A DNA stretch of 14,494 nt from Cognatazoarcus sp050303815. GTDB lineage: Bacteria > Pseudomonadota > Gammaproteobacteria > Burkholderiales > Rhodocyclaceae. The DNA is taken from NCBI GenBank assembly GCA_050303815.1, contig JBNLCM010000128.1, positions 1 to 14,494 of the forward strand. The letters run 5' to 3'. Shown in pieces: positions 9,301 to 12,800 of the stretch. The notes beneath the pieces were generated by a model that was given only the letters and a program-made list of their open reading frames with translations, was not told where the DNA came from and searched no databases. Position 1 is the first letter of the stretch. The number at the start of each line of letters is the position of its first letter. The position numbers and the translations under genes were made by a program.

Positions 9301-9791
9301 CCGATCCGGCCAGGGCACTGGCCGAGTGGGTCGAAGCCGGCAAGGCCCTGCGTGGCATCGGTAGCGGCGATACGGCGAGTGCATTGCAGGCCGTGTCGAC
9401 CGCGATCCGGGTCGACGAGCGCGCGCTGTGCGATCGGATGAGCTGTATCGACGGCGCGCTCTCGGTGACCGTCGCCGGGGTCGCGCACGACGAACTGGAC
9501 GCCAACGAAGCCGCCCAGCTCGGTGTGCGCTTCCGCAACCTGTGCCCGGCGCCCTTCATTTCGCTCGATCTCGCCGCGCGTCTCGTCTCGCGCGCCACCG
9601 GCGGCGATCTGGTGCTGCACGAGGAGAGCCTGAGCCTGGCCGACGCCGACGGCGAGCAGCAGCGGCAGATCGACTGGCTGGCGCCGAACCGAGCCGACGC
9701 GGTGGATGGCCTGTTCACCATCCACTGGCAGGGCGTGCCCTGGCATCTCGACCACATCGAAGTCGAGATCGAACCGCCCGTCGCCCCCTAA
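345..9791 (+). CDS. Giant secreted multidomain protein: toroid, TTR-like repeats, NHL propellers, Ig domains
   Basis: This complete 3,148-residue protein is probably an exported adhesion or recognition scaffold; I recognise its domains but not a named gene. A Sec signal peptide (basic R18-R22, hydrophobic 24-40, likely cleavage after SVSA, residue 42) is followed by an alpha/alpha-toroid domain (about 45-295) with QW-like motifs NDDGGFGG (136) and GADGSWQ (273). Four carboxypeptidase-regulatory-like repeats span 303-633 and an Ig-like domain about 637-755. A second Ig-like domain is split (760-810 and 1808-1864) around about 24 NHL/SMP-30-like repeats (about 830-1800). A six-blade propeller (1913-2170) interrupts another domain. 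Three MG2/CARDB-like Ig domains (2270-2600), a ThuA/GATase1-like Rossmann domain (2613-2829), a DUF11-like domain and a Cys-containing C-terminal beta region follow. There is no thioester GCGEQ and no cyclase DxDD motif. The downstream gene starts 32 bases later. The stop is TAA at 9789. Confidence 0.95.
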   Translation: MCTVAMTLDERLLGWVLRLRKRGLLCGIALGWLCAVSGSVSAQTSEIELGLGWLQSQVRPDGTVAGEATSVAYDYQVRAEVAQTLVSLATLPPALAQVVDAGDDGSTEASAREAIVAGARSVGATAQLADVLGAQNDDGGFGGSPGYSSNALDTALALAALKQQQAFESHPDEVARALSFLTSAMSSDAAWGVHEQSKIYVTSWVLQGAQVWNTEHAVASITVPARDWLLAARSGDSFGNPLDDAAALLALTTQTSDLAVLQPLATALVAAQGADGSWQSDPFITALALRALWNLSNPPPVSTTAGLAGVVLDGSSGAPVAGALVRLDELPGVSTNTQADGNFALSGIAAGSYTLRIDKLGFSGFAAVVNLAAGQLTNLGQINVVKAGLTATVKGVVHNSLGGPYSGATVAVGSLSTLTDTSGHYVLSGVEPTTATISVTASGYPQVVSVPIAFVAGQTYEFSPTFYAVAPPTTSLTGIVTDAHAGAVIAGATISLNGTDVQSGPDGHFAFANIGSGLSQLAASATGYRDMVEPIVLASGVNDVGRIALQVADVATELSGRVTDVHTGLPIAGASVSVMGRSVSTGADGSYAIAGIAASEFDVVASADGFFAMSQHVALGSPGAAVIDLALTPAQAIGIALDSVLSRQASYLPTDMLQIDVAVRNTTDQSADVVIDALVMDASNSVVMEMKANTHDLGQFPPNLPFSLAAGETITVPLEQLLLNQAAGEYTVLVRAHDVLGRALAEGQATFAIDSLAVLGGGLTADPPLTQAGTELPIAFRGQLANLGNVGIADGKMDLSVVVEHPDPRVSSKIRTEAIHLASSADLTQIRGMERDSGGNLYVVSNRSGDGRIFRIAPDGQISVVARIPSVLPDVPRLSDLVMDSAGAFWVSNANTGVVWRVPSQQTPELIRISSLDAVTGIALDGQGRLLLSGRFDSEDRLVRRDLAGSETVLWANGLSFPMGLVADASGNLYVANNADGTISRVTSDGGIEPFASGLARPMGVTLGGDGSLLVANNGDGTISRVDSGGNATVLAEGLPAPADLSVAPNGDLFVSCQGDNSIRRIDLGGQISVFARSIANRPRAMQYDSAGNLYIANDDGTLRRVDGSGEVSVLTTGLVNPRGLAIDPSDSSVLITNYGSSSVTRTNSSGTTLLSSGLSQPMGIAVGADGEFVVAEYGAHALSRFDADGTRLETVSTLFDSPTKIVTDPDGNVVVANTNGLTIIEAGGPRVFHGGLIGGANSIAPDPAGGAVYVVQGFSRELYRIAYDGSSTYLGRLPSFDYGISVDQEGNLYYADYFAQAILKRTPSGQIVEHASLPARPRMMVGTVDGTTFVLLTDGSIVRVSAVGQVETLSNPYQAPDWDYPNGLGVTSDGRPLVWTHTSKLMSIDPLNGALSVLLEGVKPSGATVDSQMNAHLTFSAAQDVVSFDAQGREIARWSGFGLPKEVVWDGTQYWFSDGSRLYSLAASQGTYPVKRDERTHISALSAGPGGSLYALYAKQLMRWNGNTLEDQASLEGVIAGNVGVPVASLAVRPLGGLAVADFARSQVTLLTSDYAVAERFAGIDGVTGLAFDALGHLYAAGTVSGNLVKFESIVESIANPAPFATISSPGWLDFDAAGQLWVSRPGSTSIVDPRGFVSSLPDALPVTGIRATPAGVFGSTGSSGQVVRWDGQKWQGFAAGLAAPEGLIERSGGSIDIVNRANGTLVEWQAGVVRYRAGGMSNPRGVTEWPGGGALTIVGDQGQVYRVADDGVVSSVGSSGLVGGANLFGVVATAVDRVAIAAATSSSGSLFELVIREPTVPPVPGTVVHQVSVDVPELSAGGDSQKLDLGEWIPTAPGDYSAHLSREGLAGEISTTFHVGSLAQGLLTGDKSVVKPGADQVGLHLSVSGSDFSSISRVETGLLRPTASSYRPQGFAADRSGNLILTTYFGTLMRVGPDGVATTLASGYRFGDGMAIDDLGNIYVPALDGHNVVRLERFAPDGHSEVLVPDLGGTVGGIAINSHGELLVGVPGRLLQISQEGQVSEFTRSGIPNPYGISVDGKDNVYVFNRNHLVTQIRPDRSVTTLFEGGDPAGNPHFEYEGVTVAGDCGEGVYLAPLAWESTTQAGEEHTLFHFNPRTGQVSSVLDGSKIHHDLGDMDYIVFDRFGSRILIWTDYSGGRIWQVPVTCGAISVEAHLITEPGQTLTGINRAPAAVVPLADGGSEYVWGLRDVTQAGITFGFDTLLEGLSLGESRPVVKSAHLLFENSFSPNKIKLPIAVPTVQVDNLVDLAVNSDKPAYRAGEAALLGSQLVNSRPAEVSGLLVVDVLDAAGVVLGQAAAEAVVVPAGGHIDLPGSYPIGSLYPATYTARATLFDGTEPVARARTDFQVLSDLGDGVASSTLALDQASYPASGLVGIDSSVLNSSANTLLGPLSVSLQIADPQGTVVFTKQISLAQLAAGSTQTYLNQYGYLSAEPGTYTVTQTLADGDGVVLDVQRRSYQVESSADTGFGLTGTLAASPMEVAVGDPANLAYSLANEGNADLVGVPVVLSVVDPVSGQLVATDTFPADLATGDRLIGNWAWTAQGVPGQVLVAVLSATMPNGERTLAQTNLRIAQPVAPVIDVTSVDTSGARVLVLVTCRKGEALDVYSDNPDTMAPEGLNCTEDRAAVIRQKLTELGIEHTVVSTGAEFETELRCGAYDVYWVSGGSHKLSPVALGELREAMGRGDGILVDGFHDAAKGSLDSVLGLTAKGQQNRTELAAMVLPGSGLPAGAFVAPGRAVSYWLEGGTVVASFDDNGAPAIVSHGDGAGRSLVFAFSLPDLIARGYASADPWPGELLAEAIAQVQAPARDPWPDEPVEVAVQLANPGQVTAYVTAVATLPPGLALLSASPDPLPPAPDADRRIVWTLPLGAGAGQALRLWVSGQGAGSYLVPFVVASSETAGGALGQSSELGIQVTIGSSDGLSVAAAAAIDAVVVSGNSDGAALDRARLSAGNAIAAAAGADPARALAEWVEAGKALRGIGSGDTASALQAVSTAIRVDERALCDRMSCIDGALSVTVAGVAHDELDANEAAQLGVRFRNLCPAPFISLDLAARLVSRATGGDLVLHEESLSLADADGEQQRQIDWLAPNRADAVDGLFTIHWQGVPWHLDHIEVEIEPPVAP
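474..1232 (+). other. Alpha/alpha-toroid (prenyltransferase/squalene-cyclase-like) domain
   Basis: Residues about 45-295 of the giant protein show repeated helical pairs joined by Gly/Asp/aromatic turns: RPDGT, NDDGGFGG followed by an LDTALALAAL helix, GDSFGNPLDDAAALLAL, and GADGSWQ followed by ITALALRALWNL. This is the QW-like pattern of toroids found in terpene cyclases, prenyltransferases and the thioester domain of alpha-2-macroglobulins. The cyclase acid motif DxDD is degenerate (P-L-D-D at 241-244) and no GCGEQ thioester is present, so a structural or ligand-binding role is more likely than catalysis. The fold assignment rests on motif recognition only. Confidence 0.65.
1251..2243 (+). 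repeat. Four tandem carboxypeptidase-regulatory-like (transthyretin-fold) domains
   Basis: Residues 303-384, 389-468, 473-553 and 555-633 share one pattern: a G-x-V opening strand, then GAPVAGA/GAVIAGA/GLPIAGA, a short xDGxFALSGI-type turn, and a closing strand ending in a G-Y/F residue pair. Examples are TQADGNFALSGI, GPDGHFAFANI and GADGSYAIAGI. These are classical features of CarboxypepD_reg modules, which serve as beta-sandwich spacers or sugar-binding-like modules in secreted proteins. The second copy is the most diverged (DTSGHYVLSGV). Confidence 0.85.
2622..2774 (+). other. N-terminal half of a split Ig-like domain
   Basis: Residues 760-810 (GGGLTADPPLTQAGTELPI and onwards to EHPDPRV) align by eye with the first half of the intact Ig-like domain at residues about 2490-2545 (LTGTLAASPMEVAVGDPANL to VVDPVSG). 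Both share the L-T-x-x-P opening, the A-N-x-G-N core strand and a final DP turn. The expected second half does not follow; the propeller array begins instead. The missing strands reappear at 5766-5936. Confidence 0.6.
2832..5744 (+). repeat. Array of about 24 NHL/SMP-30-like beta-propeller repeats
   Basis: Residues about 830-1800 consist of repeats averaging about 40 residues, each roughly D-x-x-G-x-L-Y-V-A-N followed by G-x-I-x-R-V, a DG turn, and a closing G-L-x-x-P-x-G segment. Clear copies start with Gly at 971 (GNLYVANNADGTISRV), 1011 (GSLLVANNGDGTISRV), 1051 (GDLFVSCQGDNSIRRI) and 1092 (GNLYIANDDGTLRRV), spaced 40, 40 and 41 residues. I count about 24 by hand; the later ones (from about residue 1280) are more diverged. 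Six-bladed folding would give four consecutive propellers. Such repeats usually bind proteins or glycans; some members are lactonases, but no metal site is evident here. Confidence 0.85.
3267..3398 (+). repeat. 12-base direct repeat in neighbouring propeller blades
   Basis: GTCGCCAACAAC occurs at 3267-3278 and again, exactly 120 bases on, at 3387-3398. A near copy (ATCGCCAACGAC) lies at about 3630-3641. The 120-base period equals one 40-residue blade, so this is the DNA-level trace of blade duplication and marks the least diverged, probably youngest, part of the array. Confidence 0.75.
5766..5936 (+). other. C-terminal half of the split Ig-like domain
   Basis: Residues 1808-1864 (from TVVHQVSVDVPELSAGG through APGDYSAHL to TTFHVGS) match the second half of a typical CARDB/MG2-like Ig domain: L-x-A-G-x-x-x strand, a W-x-P/A-x-x-P-G-x-Y hairpin, and a final strand. 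The same elements are found in the intact domain near residues 2545-2600 (DLATGDRL, NWAW, GVPGQVLV, TNLRIAQ). No first half precedes it locally, which supports insertion of the 24-repeat array into one Ig fold. Confidence 0.6.
6081..6854 (+). repeat. Second, six-blade NHL-like propeller
   Basis: Residues 1913-2170 contain six repeats of the same type as the large array: GFAADRSGNLIL, MAIDDLGNIYVP, IAINSHGELLVG, ISVDGKDNVYVF, VTVAGDCGEGVYLAP and MDYIVFDRFGSRILIW starts. Blade 5 is extended. Cys2091 (blade 5) and Cys2170 (end of blade 6) could form a disulfide closing the propeller, as expected for an exported protein. This unit interrupts a further beta domain whose first strands are at about 1867-1910 and whose remainder runs about 2171-2266. 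Confidence 0.7.
7152..8145 (+). repeat. Three tandem MG2/CARDB-like Ig domains
   Basis: Residues about 2270-2373, 2375-2486 and 2490-2600 share an opening strand with K/Q-x-x-Y-x-A/P-G (NSDKPAYRAGE, LDQASYPASG), a central N-x-x strand, a D-P/A-x-G turn and a closing T-Y-x-V/A strand. The pattern resembles macroglobulin MG2 domains and bacterial CARDB adhesion modules. They probably form a rod between the propellers and the Rossmann-like domain. Confidence 0.65.
8181..8832 (+). other. ThuA/class-I glutamine-amidotransferase-like Rossmann domain
   Basis: Residues 2613-2829 begin GARVLVLVTCRKGEALD, a buried beta strand with a following loop, then AVIRQKLTELGIEHTVV (helix and second strand), YDVYWVSGG (third strand and turn), LREAMGRGDGILVDGFHD (helix and fourth strand) and a later RSLVFAFSLPDL strand. 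That order is the flavodoxin-like core of ThuA, GATase1-like and DUF4350-type domains that assess or bind small ligands in exported proteins. The usual amidotransferase nucleophile elbow G-x-C-x-G is not seen after YWVSGG, so catalysis is doubtful. Cys2622 and two other Cys residues (in NCT and RCG) could form disulfides. Confidence 0.5.
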
Positions 9792-9812
9792 CACAGCCCG
9801 CACCCGGAATTC

Positions 9813-9816
9813 GGAG
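9813..9816 (+). promoter_or_regulatory. Ribosome binding site of the second gene
   Basis: GGAG lies 7 bases before the ATG at 9824, within the 32-base gap after the TAA of the first gene. No promoter or terminator is visible in the gap, so the two genes are probably co-transcribed. Confidence 0.7.
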
Positions 9817-9823
9817 CAGATTC

Positions 9824-12800
9824 ATGACCCTCATTGCGAACCTCCTGCGCGCCACCGTGGCACGCACGCACAGGACGCGACTCGGCCAGCGCGCGATCGT
9901 CCTGGCAAAGCGCCGGCTCGGTGCCGTCGCCCTGGGCGGGCTTCTGGGCTGTGTGCCCCTGTCGGCCAACTCGGTCGGCCTGAACGCCGACACCGTGGGC
10001 GAACTCCGCGCCCGCGGCACGCCGGGCGAGTCGCTGCATCTGGACGCCCGGCGGACAGCGCCGGGCAGGGCGGTCGGTGCGGACTACGCGACCCTGCTGT
10101 CGCAGGCGGCGCGTCTTGCGAGCGGGGATGCCGAACCGCAGCGCGTCGCCGAGGCGATGCGGCGGGTGCGCGCCGCACTGGCCCGCGAAGAGGCGTTCGC
10201 GGCGCAGCTCGATCGCGACGGCGATCGCCTGCAGAGCGCTCCGCTGTCGATCCGCGAGCGCCATCGCCAGGCGGTCGATGACTACGCGCTGTTCGCGGCC
10301 CAGGTGCGCGACATCGTCGGCCGCGCCGAGGCCGCTGACGCAGCGGGCGACGTGCTCGGCGCAGCGAACGCCTTGCGCGAGCTGGAACCCGCTGCCCGCA
10401 CGCGAAAGCCGCGCAGGCACTGGCGCGTGAGCCAGGCGCCGGCGCGCGAGGCTTCGCAGGGGCGGCTCGCGCTCGCTCGGCAACTCGGCCGCGAAGCGCT
10501 GCAGCTCGCGGCCGCCGGCAGCCTGTCCGGCCTCGCGCTGCCGGACTCGACCGGTCTGCTGCCGCCCGCCGCCGCCGATCTCGCCGAAACCGACGAGACC
10601 CGGCAGAGCGCCGAGATCGTCGTGCTGGCCGAGCAGCTCGGCCACCACCCGGTCCGCATCTACAACTGGGTGCGCAACAACATTCGCGTGGTAGCCGGAT
10701 TCGGCGCCGCGCAGAGCGCCCGGGCGACGCTCGCCGAGCGGCGCGGCAACGACGCCGATAGCGCCAGCCTGCTGGTGGCGCTGCTGCGCGCCTCGGGGAT
10801 TCCCGCGCGCTACGTGTATGGCACCGTCGAACTCACCGACGGCCAGCTCGCTTCCTGGCTGAATCTGCCCGCCGCGACCGCGCGGGATCTGCTCTCGCGG
10901 GCCGGGGTGCCGCTGAGCGCGGTCACCACCGCATCCGGCCAGCCCGGTGTTCAGGTCGAACACCTGTGGATCATGGCGTGGACTGACTTCGCGCCCTCGC
11001 GCGGCGCGGCGAATCGTCCCGGCAACGCGTGGGTGGTGATGGATCCGTCGTTCAAGGAGACGCTGCCCGTCGCGCCGAGCCAGCTCGCTTCGCTGGCCTT
11101 CAACGAGCAGGGGGTGATCGACGCCGCGCTGCTCGGCGCGACCTGTAGCGCGACCGGCGCCCAAGGTGTTTCGCAGGACGCGATCGCCGATGGATTCGCC
11201 GCCTTCCAGGACGCCGCCGCGCAACTCATCGACGCCTCCGGCGGCAATGCACTGGTCGGCGACCTTCTGGGGCGGGAGCAGGTTCGCGCCGAGAACTACA
11301 AGATCCTGATGGGCACCTTGCCCTACCGGACGGTGGTCGAGAGTTCCGCCTTTGCCGCGATCCCGGATCAACTGAAGTGGTCCTTCCGGGTGCGGGTCTT
11401 CGGCGACGAGACCGCACAGGCGGCAGGCCAGAGTGCGGTGGCGTTCGAGCAGGGCTTCGGGCTCGCCGCCGACGCGCGACTGACGCTCGCCTTCGCGCCC
11501 GAGACCGCGGACGATCAGGCCGCACTCGATCTCTATCTGCCGCAACCCCACGCCGACGGCAGCCCGATCGAGCCGCAGGAATACCCGAGCGAGCTGCCCG
11601 CCTACCTGGTGCGGGTGCGCGCGGAAGTCCGCCGGGACGGGCAGTTGCTCGCCCAGGGCGGCAGTTTCGTGCTCGGCGGCGGGCTGATCCTGGTCACCGA
11701 ACTGTTCGACCCGTCCAGCCAGAGCTGGATCGTCGATGAAGACGGCCTGGTGGCCGGCGAGACCCACGCCTTCGGCCTCGACCCGCGTGGCGCGCTCAGC
11801 GGCCGCCTGGCCCGAATTTCCGACGCCGCCGAAGCGGCCCGCGCGCGGATCGAAGCCGGCTCGGCGGCGGATCTCGCGGCCGACGACGTGGTCGGCGAAC
11901 TGCTCGGGGCGACGGTCGTGAGCTACCTCGCGCTGCTCGATGCCGGCGCCGATCTGAGCCACCGTGCCGGCGGGCCGCGGATCGTCCGCCTGCCGTCCTT
12001 TGCCCGCGCCGCGGCCAAGCTCGAACCGGTCAGCGTGCTGAACCTGATTGCCCGTGTGCGCTTCCCCGGGGTCGTGATCGAGACCGACCACCTGGCCGGG
12101 GCGACACCGCTCGGCCGCCGCGCGCTCGCCACCCGACAGGCCTTGCAGCGTGCTTCGACCAGCGCCCACCAGGTGCTCGAAAGAATCTACGGCGCCGGCC
12201 AGCTGCGCGGCGTCTCCGCGGTGTCGGCGCTGTCGCAGGCCGAAGCGGCCGGGCAGACCCTGGTCTGGGCCGATGCCGACCAACCCACCGCGCTGGACGG
12301 CCTGCTGGCCGGCAGCGACGTCCTGGAGGCCGCCCGCGATTCGCTCAATGCCGGTCACCGGGTGCTGGTGAACGAAGCGCCGGTACTGCTCGGCGGCTGG
12401 TCGGGCGACGCGCTCGCCACCGAGAACCCGGCCGACGGCGCCGGTCAATACCGGATCAGCCTGGGGCCGATCGACGCCGGGCTCGCCACCGGCGCCCTGT
12501 TCAACGGCCACGGCTGGCTGTCGCTGATCCGCGCCGATCAGGCCGGGACCGCCACCGCCGACGCGCTGGCTGGCGCGAGCCTGCTGGCGCTGGTCGGCGA
12601 GGCGCTGTCGGCCGACCCGGGCTCGATCCACTGGAGCGCCTTCCCGGCCAAGGACGACCTGCTGCAAAACCTCTACGTCGCACGCCTGAGTGCTGCCAGC
12701 GCCACCGCCGAGACGCGCGCCTGCGTCTGGCTGGCCGGTGCGATGGGCGGCAACCTGGGGCTGGGTCTGGCCGGCGCCGATCCCTACCGCAACCACGCGC

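Noticed and set aside
9788..12796. A 1,002-codon open frame on the - strand
   Set aside because: It lies wholly antisense to the transglutaminase-like/RHS gene. Its translation is rich in Gly, Arg, Gln and Ala with no recognisable domain, as expected for the antisense of GC-rich sequence, whereas the + strand frame shows clear domains.
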